From Zelonia costaricensis (taxonomy: Eukaryota; Euglenozoa; Kinetoplastea; Trypanosomatida; Trypanosomatidae), in contig JASAOO010003392.1 in NCBI GenBank assembly GCA_030849075.1, positions 1 through 53,000 on the forward strand: a DNA stretch of 53,000 bases, written 5' to 3'. Position numbers and translations under genes: made by a program. The notes under the pieces were generated by a model. It was not told where the DNA came from and searched no databases. It was given only the letters and a program-made list of their open reading frames with translations. Positions 27,928 through 37,972 of this stretch are shown piece by piece (the stretch's first letter is position 1; each line of letters opens with the position of its first letter).

Positions 27928-29286
27928 ATGCCCTCCGGAGGACTCAAGTACGCGTCCGTCGATGACTTCATCGCGAAGTGCATCACGGCGCGCGACCCCC
28001 ACCAACCGGAGTTCACGCAGGCCGTCCGCGAGGTGATGACGTCGCTCTGGCCGTTTCTGCAAAAGAACCCAAAGTACACGCAGGACGGCCTGCTGGAGCG
28101 CATCGTCGAGCCGGAGCGCCTCATCCAGTTCCGCGTGCCGTGGGTGGACGACAAGGGCGTCACGCACGTCAACCGTGCTTTCCGTGTGCAGTTCAGCTCC
28201 GCCATCGGCCCGTACAAGGGGGGCATGCGCTTCCACCCGTCCGTCAACCTGTCCATCCTGAAGTTCCTCGGCTTCGAGCAGACCTTCAAGAACTCGCTCA
28301 CGACTCTGCCGATGGGCGGCGGCAAGGGTGGGTCGGACTTCGACCCGAAGGGCAAGAGCGACCACGAGGTGATGCGCTTCTGCCAGTCGCTAGTCGCGGA
28401 GCTGTACCGCCACATCGGCTCCGACACCGACGTGCCGGCCGGCGACATCGGTGTCGGTGGCCGCGAGGTGGGCTACATGAACGGTATGTACTGGAAGCTG
28501 ACGAACACGAACGAGTGCACCTTCACGGGCAAGGGTCTGGCCTACCAGGGCAGCCAGATTCGCCCGGAGGCGACGGGGTACGGCCTCGTGTACTTTGCGC
28601 AGTCCATGCTGGAGCGCATCGGCGACTCCTTCCAGGGCAAGACAGTGCTCGTCTCCGGTGCCGGCAACGTCGCCCAGTACGCGATTGAGAAGTGCATGCA
28701 GCTCGGCGCGAAGGTCGTGACGGCGTCGGACTCGCTGGGCTACATCTACGACAAGGACGGCTTCAACGAGGAGAAGCTGGCGAAGCTCATGGAGCTCAAG
28801 AACGAGCGCCGTGGCACGCTGGAGCAGTACGCCAAGGAGACGGGCGTCGAGTACGTCGCGGGTCAGCGCCCGTGGGGCGTGAAGGCGGACGTCGCCCTGC
28901 CCTGCGCCACGCAGAACGAGGTGGAGCCGGCCGACGCGGAGGCGATGGTGGCCAACGGTGTCAAGCTGGTCGCCGAGGGCGCCAACATGCCCACGACGGA
29001 GGAGGCGACGCACGCGCTGCAGAAGGCCGGCGTACTCTTCGCCCCTGGCAAGGCCTCCAACGCCGGTGGCGTCGCCATCTCCGGTCTCGAGATGTCGCAG
29101 AACGCGGCGCGCCTCGCCTGGACGGCAGAGGAGGTCGACAGCCGCCTGCGCGACATCATGACCAGCATTCACGACTCGTGCGTCAAGTACGGCGAGCACG
29201 ACGGCAAGGTCAACTACGTGGACGGCGCTAACATCGCGGGTTTCGTCAAGGTGGCGGACGCCATGCTGGCCCTCGGCGTTGTTTAA
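27928..29286 (+). CDS. GDH: NADP-specific glutamate dehydrogenase
   Basis: 452 residues, the length of the hexameric small-subunit glutamate dehydrogenases of bacteria and protists. It interconverts glutamate and 2-oxoglutarate plus ammonia with NADP(H), linking amino-acid use to the central carbon pathway. The substrate-binding part has FRVQFSSAIGPYKGGMRFHP and the signature PMGGGKGGSDFDPKGK with catalytic lysine K133. GDIGVGGREVGYM and GSQIRPEATGYGLVYF follow. The dinucleotide fold begins at KTVLVSGAGNVAQYA (G244-x-G246-N-V-A). The C-terminal part has the expected EGANMPTT and FAPGKASNAGGVA motifs. Codon bias is the strongest in the window (nearly all third positions G or C), which fits a highly expressed enzyme. 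No organelle signal is apparent; the protein ends LALGVV. Confidence 0.97.
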   Translation: MPSGGLKYASVDDFIAKCITARDPHQPEFTQAVREVMTSLWPFLQKNPKYTQDGLLERIVEPERLIQFRVPWVDDKGVTHVNRAFRVQFSSAIGPYKGGMRFHPSVNLSILKFLGFEQTFKNSLTTLPMGGGKGGSDFDPKGKSDHEVMRFCQSLVAELYRHIGSDTDVPAGDIGVGGREVGYMNGMYWKLTNTNECTFTGKGLAYQGSQIRPEATGYGLVYFAQSMLERIGDSFQGKTVLVSGAGNVAQYAIEKCMQLGAKVVTASDSLGYIYDKDGFNEEKLAKLMELKNERRGTLEQYAKETGVEYVAGQRPWGVKADVALPCATQNEVEPADAEAMVANGVKLVAEGANMPTTEEATHALQKAGVLFAPGKASNAGGVAISGLEMSQNAARLAWTAEEVDSRLRDIMTSIHDSCVKYGEHDGKVNYVDGANIAGFVKVADAMLALGVV

Positions 29287-31334
29287 GGGCGCTGACCGGT
29301 GCATGGCTGCCCGTGCGGCGTGGTGCCGAATGGGGAGAGTGAAGCGGGTGCAATGAGGGTGGTGCATGGGGGCCATACACAGACCGCACCGCCGTCCATC
29401 GAAGTCTCGCTTACTCACCGACTCCCAGCGCTTTGTTGACGCTTCGCGGCGAGGGAGACTGTGCAACGCGGTTGCTACGCTTTCTCGTTGCGGCGCGGCC
29501 GTGCCATCGTGCCCGCCTTGCTCCATTTCTGCTGCGCGTTCCTTGCGTCTCTCTCTCTCTCATGCATGACCCCCCTACGCGCCGCTCGGTGCACGCCTCT
29601 ATTCTACTTTGCGTGTGTGTTACTGTCTCGTTCTCCGTGACGTGTGTGGTACCGCTAGCTCTCTCGCTTCATCTGTTCGATCTGCCTTTCTGGCCCTACC
29701 TCTGTACGCCCTGGCGGGTATGCCGCCCTTCCTTTCGCGTGTGTGGGGCTGCCTGTCTTCCCAGCCGGCACCCACACGGCGGCCACCACAGTCCCCCTCC
29801 CCTCCCCCCTCCCCTCTGTTTTCCTTTTTTGCCCCTTTCCTCTTTTGTGTGTGCGTTTCGGTTCTCGTTTCCTCGACTTTCCTGCGTCTCCGTGTGCGTG
29901 TGTGGTGAGCCGCTTGGGTTGGTCGGAGGAACACGCGTCTATGTCAAAAGTTGCTATTCACTCTTTCACCAAGGAGGCCATGAAGAGACACCCCTCCCCC
30001 TTCCCCCGCAGCAATGATGCACAACCGAAGCAAACCAGACCGGACCGCAGACGACAGGCGTGCGTGCAGGGTGAGTGCAGAGCCCATCAAACGGCAAGTT
30101 TGGGCGACACTGAGCGAGAGCGACGGGCTTATGGAGGCTGGTGAAGACAGAAACTCGTCACCCTGCTTCTAGGCAAGTCTCTCGGCGCCTGTGAGTCTCC
30201 TCCGCCTCTGGCTCAATCCCCCTCCTCATTCCCCCATCTCCACGCCGTCCGCTCTCCGGGCTCGAGCAGCGCTCCCTCTTCAGTGTTTTCGCCCCCACGC
30301 CGTCCACGCCCCACCCACACGCCTCTGCCCAATGTGTCTGTCGCGGGGGGTCGGGTGCGCGAGGGGCAAGCGGGGCGGGCCCGCGGTCGTCGGGGGCAAA
30401 TGTGCTACCTTCGGTTTAACGTCTTTTGTCTACTGCTGCACGGGTACGCGTTGGTGCGGGTGTGCGTCTCTTTCTTTTTTTGTTGTTTCCGAGTCTCTCC
30501 ATCTCTGTTGCCGTCGTAGGGTTGCTCGGGTCGGGATTGCTGCCCTGCGCGCCTGCCCACCTCTCCGCCACCGCTCGCCCCTCTCCCATCTTCTCGCTTG
30601 CGCCCACTGCTGGGCTCCTCCGTGTGCCCCCGCGAACCCCCCCCCCGCACGGCTGTGTGCGAGTTACGGCGGCAGTGGATCGTGCCGAGAGGTCGGGCCA
30701 AGGCAGAGTGGAGCGGCAGGTGCAGTGGTCCCATCTGTCCCGCGGCAAGCGTGAATTCGTCCGTGCTATGTTGAGGCGCCGCTTCGTGTACGCGTGCATA
30801 TGCGAGTGACGGTGTGCTTGATGAGGTTAGCAGGTGGCAGTGACCGCTGCCGTGATGCGCGTGTCTGCGTGTGCGGGTGAGATGTTTGGGGGTCGTGTCC
30901 CACACCTGGCGGAGGCAAACCCGTCGCCGGCGGCTTTGTTTGGTGCCTCTGGCTATCTCTCTCTCGCCTCCGCTCCGTTGCGGGAGTTGCCTGCCCTCCC
31001 CGCATCCGCGGCACGGTCATTGTGCAGCGGGCGCGTCCATTACGTCGGGGCAGCGCCAGCGCTCGTGCGCTGCTGAGACCCCTTTCAGCAGGCTTGCGTC
31101 TGTGTTCTTTTCTAGGCGCTCCGCAGTTCCACTCTCCGCGTCGCGGTGTACTGGCACCTTCCTTTTCTTTCCTGTGTGTACTGCGTGTGCGTGCGTGCAG
31201 CCCCACGGCAATTCGACGTCGGACACTTTCACCTACTCCTCTCCTGGATGCCCCGCCGCGCAGAGTCGCTGCGGCGCTGCGCCGGGTGCTGTACGGGGGA
31301 CTACACCCGTCGCGCTAACGAGAGTGGACCTCTC

Positions 31335-31468
31335 TGTGTGTGCGTATGTGTGCGTATGTGTGCGTATGTGTGCGTATGTGTGCGTATGTGTGCGTATGTG
31401 TGCGTATGTGTGCGTATGTGTGCGTATGTGTGCGTATGTGTGTGTGTTGGTGTGTGTGTTGGTGTGTG
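31335..31468 (+). repeat. 10-bp tandem repeat, alternating pyrimidine-purine
   Basis: Ten perfect copies of tgcgtatgtg occupy 31341-31440, continued by two variant TG-rich units to 31468. From 31335 to 31447 pyrimidine and purine alternate without a break (113 bases), a strong Z-DNA-prone configuration. Confidence 0.92.
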
Positions 31469-32871
31469 TCTCCTGACGCCCGTGGGTGCGTGCAATACAA
31501 TTCGAGCGGCTCTCCGTTGGCCTTTGGCGGCGCGGTGGTGTGCCCGCTGCATTCCAGCGCGCCGCAGGCACAGAGACGACGCGACCTCTGTCGCCCACAC
31601 TTTCTGTACTGCGAGCCGTTGCTGCTGCGATCTGTGGTTCTCCTATACACCGACCTTAAGCGCCGCGCCGCGTCCCTCGGCGGATGCGCCGCTGCTGTGG
31701 ATGCACCCCTGTCCCTCCCTCCACGTTCCCTTCCCTTCCATGGCCGCATGCCCTCTTGTCTACTCACTTTTTTTTTTTAGGGGGGGGATTGCGTGTCTTG
31801 CTTGTGTGTGCGCGTGTGTGTGTGTCGTAGAGCCGCCCTTTCTTTTCTCTTTCTTCCCCCCCTCCCCCGTTGCTTGGCCCGATTCTCTGTTCCCCTCTTC
31901 TCCTTCTCAGTGTTCGAGAGTGTGTGTGCGTGTGCTGCTTGTCCACCTGTGAAGAGATGCTCTTCGACCTCATGGCGCCCTCACTCTCTCGTGCTCGCGC
32001 GCTGTCCCTCTGGGAGACTCTGTGTGGTGGCGCGCGGTGCCGAGGCTCCACGAGGTAGCCACACCTCAACCGCCCTCTACGACGGAAGCAGTGCAGCATA
32101 CACGCGTGCCGGTGTCGTTTGAAGGGCTTGTGTGCGGCGTGGGGGTGGCGAGGCGGTGCGGCTGAGGTGTCGTATCTCACGGTGTGGTGCCCCGTCGTGA
32201 ACGTAGGCGAGGAAAAGCGAGCGTGGGCACGCTCCAGTGGCTACACCCCAGCCCGTACCCTCTCCTGCGGCACAGGCAGCCACAACGTACACAGAAACAC
32301 ACACCACGCAGCCAGACACGACGGCACGAAATCGAGCCACTACGATCGTGACGAGACAGCCGCACCACCAATCCAAGCGGAACGCACAAAAGAAACTGAA
32401 GTCCTCCTCCCGTCCAGACAAAGCCGAACTCTTCTTTTGTTTTCCGGCAGGCAGCCTCCACCCGTGCGCGGAGAGCGTGAGGGGCTCGCAGTTGCCGCGT
32501 CGCGCTGCGACGCTCAGAGTCTCGGCGAGTGTGGCCGAGAACTCTTCCACGTGCACACGCGTTCGCGCAGACGCGGTGGTTCTACCAGAGGCGGTCTCGA
32601 GGGGCGCAGGTGGTGTGGAAGAGGAAGAGAAGTCGACTTCCGCGTGCTCTGCGGCAGCAGCCTTGCTGCTTTCTCTTCCGCCCACTTTGCCGCTTCATCA
32701 AGCACCTCGCAGTGCGTCAAGGTGGTGGCCGTTGGTGTGCATGGGTGCCTTTCTCCGTCTCCGCAACTGTATCTCGTCGCTCATCCTTTTGCTCAACTCG
32801 CCTCGCATACGCCTCTGCGCGTCGCCCTGCTGTTGCCGTGCACTCCACACGTGCACCTGCAGTACACCAAT

Positions 32872-32892
32872 CACACACACACACACACACAC
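32872..32892 (+). repeat. (CA)n microsatellite
   Basis: About ten CA units in the region upstream of COG8, followed by a short imperfect extension. Confidence 0.8.
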
Positions 32893-33162
32893 ATACACAC
32901 GGTGTAGTCAGAAGAATTTTCTACCCATCTGCGAACAAAAGGGCCGTGAGCGATCTGAACCCCGCGTTATCGAGCTCCCCACTGAACCGCCACCCTGTTG
33001 CACACACGCACCGGCGTTCTTCGACAGAGGCACCCTGGTAGCGGGACCGCGGCGATTGCCCGCTCTCTGCCGGCCTAGCGCTCTCGTCGCACGCGCTCCT
33101 TCTCGCCTCGTCCCTCTCACGGCTGCGGGCACCTTTTTCCTTGTTTTGTTGCGCCACCGGCC

Positions 33163-34818
33163 ATGGCCACCGCCACGTCGGCTGAGGAGTCTCGGGTGCG
33201 GCAGTCCATCGTCGACTGCGCCGTCGAGCACTACGCGCTGCTGACAAACGCGCAGGCCGCCAATGTGGCCGCCGCGACGCTCTCGAGCAGCGCCGAGGAC
33301 GCCGCGAAGGGGCTCACGGCGTCGCTGCAGTCGCTGCATGCCTCGTCGCAGCTGCTGCAGTACGCGGGGCAGTCGTGGCGTCAGGAGAAGGCGCAGCTGC
33401 ACAGCGCCGTGATGAGCCACCAGAAGATTGTCGCGCTGATGGAGGCGCCGGGGCTAGTCGAGGAGTGCGTGCGCCAGGCCATGTTCCACGAGGCGCTTCT
33501 CATCTTCGAGCACGTCATGATGCTGTGCCACACCATGAGCGACGTGTACGTCTTCCAGCGTCTGCAGGCCGAGGTGGTCGACACGATGGAGCAGGCCGTC
33601 GACACGCACGTGCTGCCCATGCTGCGCGGCCCCCTCACCGTGGACAGTGCCTACAAGGCTGTGTCGCTTCTGCGCCGCCTGGGTGGGTCGCCAGCCTCGC
33701 TGCGGGCCCTGTTCCTCCGCAGCCGCGCCGCGTACATTGATCAGCTCATGCACGAGGCGTCCGCCAGCGTGGTGCCCTACTCCCGCATCCTCAAGTACAT
33801 CACAGTCTACAAGGTGCACGTCAATGAGGTGACCCTGCAGCACCGCGCCTGCTTCCCGGCCACCGGTGCAGCCCAGCTGCGGGAGACGACAGGGGAACTG
33901 AGCCTGTGGTGTCAGGAGCAGGCCCACGCGTTTGTGGAGCACATAGCCGCTGCCCTGCAGCACCTCCACAACGGGTCTGAGCTGGCGCTCGTGGTGCAGC
34001 AGTGCAGCGGCTGCGCTGGCGCCAGTGCGCGGGTGCACACTGACGTGCTTGGTCTCTTGGGCACCGTGCTGGTAAAGAAAGTGCAGTCGCTCTTCGCGGA
34101 CGGCATGCGGCAGGCCCGCACGACGTACCGCACGGCGATGCAGACGTCTTCATGGCGCGTCGCCGCGTACTGCCACCACAACACCGCCCTCACCTCCTCC
34201 ACCGTCGTCGAGGCTGCGGCGGTCGTTGGCGACACGCCGTCCGTGCAGCTGGCGCAGTGGCTGCCGCTCGCCTACGCCCTCAACGGCGCCCTGGCCTCCT
34301 TCAACGCCATTCGCAAGTGCCTGCTGCCCGGTGTCGAGGCGTCGTGTGCGGAGGAGGTGCGCCAGCTCGTGGGTGAGGTGGCGCAGGACATGCTGAACGA
34401 TGCCCCTCTGCTGGACACGATGTACGGCTCGGAGCGCGACGTCTTCGTTACCTTTGTCAAGGCGTTCCAGCGACTGTGGTACCCGTACGTGCTGCACCTC
34501 GTCGGCCGCCTCCTCGGGCCGACCCACCGCGAGGACCTCGAGGACAGCCTGCAGGGCGTCATGCGCGGCATTCGGGACGTGCTCTTCGCTGTGGAGCCGC
34601 CGGCTGCTGCACCGACACTGGCACCTCCCGCGCCCCCCGTGCCTGCTAGTACACCGACACAGGCACCGCCGTCCCACGCTGCTGTTGCGCGACACGTGCC
34701 TCCGGCGCCGACCACCGAGCACGCGCCAGCCGCCACACCCGCCGCCGTCGCCGTGGCTGCTCCGGCAGTCGCGCCGGGCCCGGCCGTGTTCTCTGCGCCG
34801 CCTGCACCCGCTGTGTGA
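33163..34818 (+). CDS. COG8: Conserved oligomeric Golgi complex subunit 8
   Basis: 551 residues from ATG 33163 in a good context (caccggccATGgcc). COG8 belongs to lobe B of the COG tethering complex, which guides retrograde vesicles within the Golgi and keeps glycosylation enzymes in place. The pattern follows human COG8 throughout. After a helical N-terminus come LVEECVRQAMFHEALLIFEHVMML (where COG8 has its xxY..EAL..A.....L helix) and LRRLGGSPASLRALFLRSRAAYIDQLM. Next are YSRILKYITVYKVHVNEVTLQHRACF and, near the end, LAYALNGALASFNAIRKCLLP and FVKAFQRLWYPYVLHLVGRLL. The last 70 residues are a Pro/Ala/Val/Thr-rich tail not usual in the family. No membrane segment, as expected for a peripheral protein. 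Confidence 0.85.
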   Translation: MATATSAEESRVRQSIVDCAVEHYALLTNAQAANVAAATLSSSAEDAAKGLTASLQSLHASSQLLQYAGQSWRQEKAQLHSAVMSHQKIVALMEAPGLVEECVRQAMFHEALLIFEHVMMLCHTMSDVYVFQRLQAEVVDTMEQAVDTHVLPMLRGPLTVDSAYKAVSLLRRLGGSPASLRALFLRSRAAYIDQLMHEASASVVPYSRILKYITVYKVHVNEVTLQHRACFPATGAAQLRETTGELSLWCQEQAHAFVEHIAAALQHLHNGSELALVVQQCSGCAGASARVHTDVLGLLGTVLVKKVQSLFADGMRQARTTYRTAMQTSSWRVAAYCHHNTALTSSTVVEAAAVVGDTPSVQLAQWLPLAYALNGALASFNAIRKCLLPGVEASCAEEVRQLVGEVAQDMLNDAPLLDTMYGSERDVFVTFVKAFQRLWYPYVLHLVGRLLGPTHREDLEDSLQGVMRGIRDVLFAVEPPAAAPTLAPPAPPVPASTPTQAPPSHAAVARHVPPAPTTEHAPAATPAAVAVAAPAVAPGPAVFSAPPAPAV

Positions 34819-35386
34819 GCCTCATGACGCGCGCGATGCACGGTCGGGTCGAATGCAGAGCTGGCCCTCTGTCTGCGTGAAGCAGACTGCAGCGGGCGTG
34901 GCACGTGCCTCGGTGATTGTTACCTCATTCCGCGGCTGGGGGCTCTGTGCTCGCCTCCTTCCCACCTCCCTCCACGTCCCTTTCCCCCCCCCCCTCCCCG
35001 AGTGTGCTCGGCCTCTACGATGGCGCACAGCACCGGAGCGTGGAGACAACAGTGAACTTTGCGTGTGTTGGGCGTCTCCCGCCAACGCGCAGCGGTGCGC
35101 GACTTGCGCCGCCTTGGCCTCTCGCCTCTTGGCGGAGCAACGGCCACCGCAGATGTTGTCAGCACACGCCAGTCCGTCCCCCTCCCTCCTCCACCCCCGC
35201 CATGACCCTCCTCCTGTTCCTCCTCCTGTTCCGCCACCCGTCGTCTGCCTGCCCATGTGAGCTGCGAGCCTCTCGCCGTCGCCCACAGTCGCAGCCTGCC
35301 CTGAGGCGTGTCACACGTGCCAGTCTCTCCCCCCTCCCCCACTCACTCCGTCCCTCTCCTAGCACTCCACCTACTTTGTGCTCGCC
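34819..35386. other. Intergenic, 0.57 kb
   Basis: No gene is supported. A C-run lies at about 34985-34994 and the end is a long pyrimidine tract with the acceptor of the next gene. Confidence 0.6.
35325..35362 (+). promoter_or_regulatory. Probable spliced-leader acceptor (35361-35362)
   Basis: About 35 almost continuous pyrimidines end in tctcctAG at 35361-35362, 24 bases before ATG 35387. Confidence 0.65.
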
Positions 35387-36511
35387 ATGTCCCTCGCTGT
35401 CAACGTCGGCGCGGCCGGTCAAGTCGCGTCCCCCGAGGCAGCCGCTGGCTCACCCGTCGACAGCCTCGCCGCCCTCATCCAGCGCGCCTACGTGCACCAG
35501 TACGCAGAGGCGCGGCACCAGTACAAGGCCGCGCACGCCCGCTTCACCGCCCGCGTGACACGGCCACCACCGTCGTGGGTGGAGAAGTACTCCACCGCTG
35601 CCTACCGCGACCTCTCCTCCTACACCAGCGCCGCCGCCGTGGACGAGTCGTGCGCTCCGTCTACGTGCCCGCACGGGCTGCGCCGCATCGCGATGCACAC
35701 GCTGAACCACGAGCTGCGCCTCCGGGGTGAGGAGCGGCTGGCGGCGACGCCGGTGAAGCCGAAGCGCAGCGCGGAGGACTTGGTGGCCCTCCTGGTGGCG
35801 CAGGAGGCCGCCGAGTACGCGGACATCCTCGAGCTGCAGGCCGCCGAGTTCCTGCGCGTTGCACGCACGTACTACAAGGAGATGATTGAGCCGATGGACA
35901 ACTTTGTGTGGCTCGAGGAACAGACGCGTCGCTGTCTGGAGGACGAGTACGCGGCGGACACGGTCGCCTTCTTGGCCGAGATGCGCGAGGAGATTTGGCT
36001 GGCACACCAGCGCCTCTTCCTGCGCGCGCTGAACGTGTGTCCAGAGGTGCTGCCGCACCTGTCCCAGCAGCGGCTGCTCGCCGACGCCCCGCGCGAGGTA
36101 ATCGCCGACGAACACATCGTCCTCGACTCCCGCGTCGCCGTGCCGCTGTGGCACCGCGTGTGCGCAATCCGCGGCGAGACCGAGAGCGAGGAGGACATCG
36201 ACTTCCGCCGCATGCTGCTTGCCAACTTTGTGGAGGAGCACGCCATTAGCGACGGCTACCTGCGTCGCAACACCGTCACGGGCAACCTCCAGCACGGCTG
36301 GCGCGAGGTGCCGGCATGCATGCGCGACGCGATCGAGTACGCCATGCAGTTCGAAGTTTTCGCAGCCGTTCTCAACGAGGAGACGCAGCGCATGCACGTT
36401 ATCGAGGAGGCTGAGGCCGAGTTCGCTGCCATCGTTGAGGGCGCGGAGGGCGCGCACGACGCTTGTGTTGCGGCCATCGCGGGTCCGCCTGGTCGCCCAG
36501 GCACAGCTTAG
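35387..36511 (+). CDS. Hypothetical protein, 374 residues, alpha-helical
   Basis: Starts at ATG 35387, just after a strong acceptor. I do not recognise a family. After an Ala/Gly-rich N-terminus the sequence is mostly helical and charged: LAALIQRAYVHQYAEARHQYKAAHARF, SAEDLVALLVAQEAAEYADILELQAAEFLRVARTYYKEM, and DFRRMLLANFVEEHAISDGYLRRN. The tail is Ala/Gly/Pro-rich. There is no signal peptide or membrane segment. Its position directly upstream of an axonemal dynein gene carries little weight because neighbouring genes in trypanosomatids are usually unrelated. Codon use and frame integrity make it a secure gene of unknown function. Confidence 0.8.
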   Translation: MSLAVNVGAAGQVASPEAAAGSPVDSLAALIQRAYVHQYAEARHQYKAAHARFTARVTRPPPSWVEKYSTAAYRDLSSYTSAAAVDESCAPSTCPHGLRRIAMHTLNHELRLRGEERLAATPVKPKRSAEDLVALLVAQEAAEYADILELQAAEFLRVARTYYKEMIEPMDNFVWLEEQTRRCLEDEYAADTVAFLAEMREEIWLAHQRLFLRALNVCPEVLPHLSQQRLLADAPREVIADEHIVLDSRVAVPLWHRVCAIRGETESEEDIDFRRMLLANFVEEHAISDGYLRRNTVTGNLQHGWREVPACMRDAIEYAMQFEVFAAVLNEETQRMHVIEEAEAEFAAIVEGAEGAHDACVAAIAGPPGRPGTA

Positions 36512-37540
36512 GAGCGTGCCACTTTGCGGGTAGAGCAGAGGGGGGTAAGCACCGCGGTGCCTCGTCGAGAGTGAACGCGGCGGAGGGCCGCAACTTGCCC
36601 ACTTGCAGCAGTCGCGTCACAGGCGTATGCCACGGACTTGGCGTCGGCCTTTGAGTTGTGTGTTTTCGTGTGGGCGCACACGCGTCGTTGTATGTAGATG
36701 TACTCTAGAGCCCCCCCCCCCTCTGGGCGTCAGATGAGCCGCGCGGTCTTTTGGGCGGCTTGGTCCACCGCTAGTGTTTGAACTCGATTGACCCTTGTTT
36801 TTTCTTTTCTTGATTGTCACTGGCGGCCGTCTTGAAGTGCCACTGCTCGTGCTGCTCACCACACACACAGGGTAGCAGCCATGTACAATAGGCGCCGCGT
36901 TGCGGGTCGCTAGCAGCGAAGCAAGGAAAGAGCGAGGGGCGGAACTGCTCCACCGCTAGTGTGTTTGTGTGTGTGGACGGGTGGAGTAGAGCAAAGCCGC
37001 GCAGCCCGCAACCGTTCACCTTCAGCTGCCTTGCATGTTCGCTGAAGTCGATTACGCGAGTTTTACGGAGGCCCGCCGCCTCCCCACACACGACTCTTGC
37101 CGCAGCTGGCGCACGCTGTGGCCGATTCCGGGGCCGTCACCTCTCAGTGCCGCCTTTTCCCTCCACCTCCTCCACACAAGTGCAACCCCACCGTCAACAC
37201 ACTGAAGAAGAACGGCACGGCAGCCCGTCTGGCTGCAGCTCCGAGGCACCCGCTCCCCGCTGCACATCACCGGGGAACACGTCTTGGCCCTCCTCTTCCT
37301 CCTCTTCCTCACTACGCTGCGGCGACGCCGTTCTCCTCCCCCATTTTCGTTGCGCTTTTGCCTCTGCTCCTCCGTCCGCTGGACGCGCACCTTCCACCTC
37401 CTTCACGCAGTGTACGCGGGTACGTGACTGCTATACCGTCAAGCCCAACACACACCGCCGTCACGCAACTCCGGCGGACACGTTTGTGCAAGTGCATAAC
37501 CACACACACGCACCCGCACCCGTACTCGCCCCTCCCCCCT

Positions 37541-37562
37541 ACACACACACACACACACACAC
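37541..37562 (+). repeat. (AC)11 microsatellite
   Basis: Eleven uninterrupted AC units in the dynein upstream region. Confidence 0.9.
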
Positions 37563-37850
37563 GCATTCCACGGGTTGGGTGCCTCCTACCCCACTGCCTT
37601 CGCGCCAACGCACAACTCCTGGGTGGCCACATCGAGGACGTCGCGGCACCTTGCGCTGTTGTTCCTGTTTGTGCTCCCTCTCTTGTCCTGACACGTGCGT
37701 GTGCGGGCGCCGTCGCTCCCGTACCTTTCCTCTACCCCCGCCTGCCGTGTGGTGTGTCGAGACGTCACGAGTGGCAGATTCGGCCTCTGCTGCTCCGCGC
37801 CGCCTCCACGCCTACGCCCACGGCAACTCGCACGACGCGTCCCTCTGCAC

Positions 37851-37881
37851 GCGATTTCCCCTTTGCTTTCCTCTCTTCGAG
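37851..37881 (+). promoter_or_regulatory. Probable spliced-leader acceptor for the dynein heavy chain (37880-37881)
   Basis: The tract tttcccctttgctttcctct and further pyrimidines lead to AG at 37880-37881, leaving a leader of about 90 bases without ATG before 37973. Confidence 0.6.
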
Positions 37882-37972
37882 TTAGATCGGTGGGGTGCTG
37901 CCCGTCTGCCGGTCCTGCCCCCGCCCACGCGTCCCGCAAGACCCTCCGCCTCTCCCGTACACGCCGCCGGAG

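Larger units (their letters stand above)
29287..33162. other. Large intergenic region, 3.9 kb, no credible gene
   Basis: The longest non-coding stretch in the window. All open frames are pyrimidine- or TG-driven, lack splice context and show no domain. It includes pyrimidine-rich blocks (29540-29860, 30190-30300, 30575-30650, 31690-31900), a 10-bp tandem repeat at 31335-31468 and an (AC)n run at 32872-32892. It may be a long GDH 3-prime UTR plus the COG8 leader, or it may hold non-coding RNA that cannot be recognised by eye. Confidence 0.6.
36512..37972. other. Intergenic, 1.5 kb
   Basis: No gene is supported. It contains a C run at about 36712-36721, an (AC)11 repeat at 37541-37562 and a pyrimidine-rich final 300 bases that form the acceptor region of the dynein gene. 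Confidence 0.6.

Noticed and set aside
30871..31476. 201-codon frame with [10 protein letters not shown] repeats
   Set aside because: The repeat peptide is merely the translation of the tgcgtatgtg minisatellite; no coding signature around it.
29287..33162. Possible retroposon remnant in the large gap
   Set aside because: No poly(A) tail, target duplication or reverse-transcriptase fragment could be seen; short truncated elements cannot be excluded by eye.
32237..33244. 335-codon frame before COG8
   Set aside because: It begins at GTG, runs out of frame into COG8, and has no domain or codon bias.
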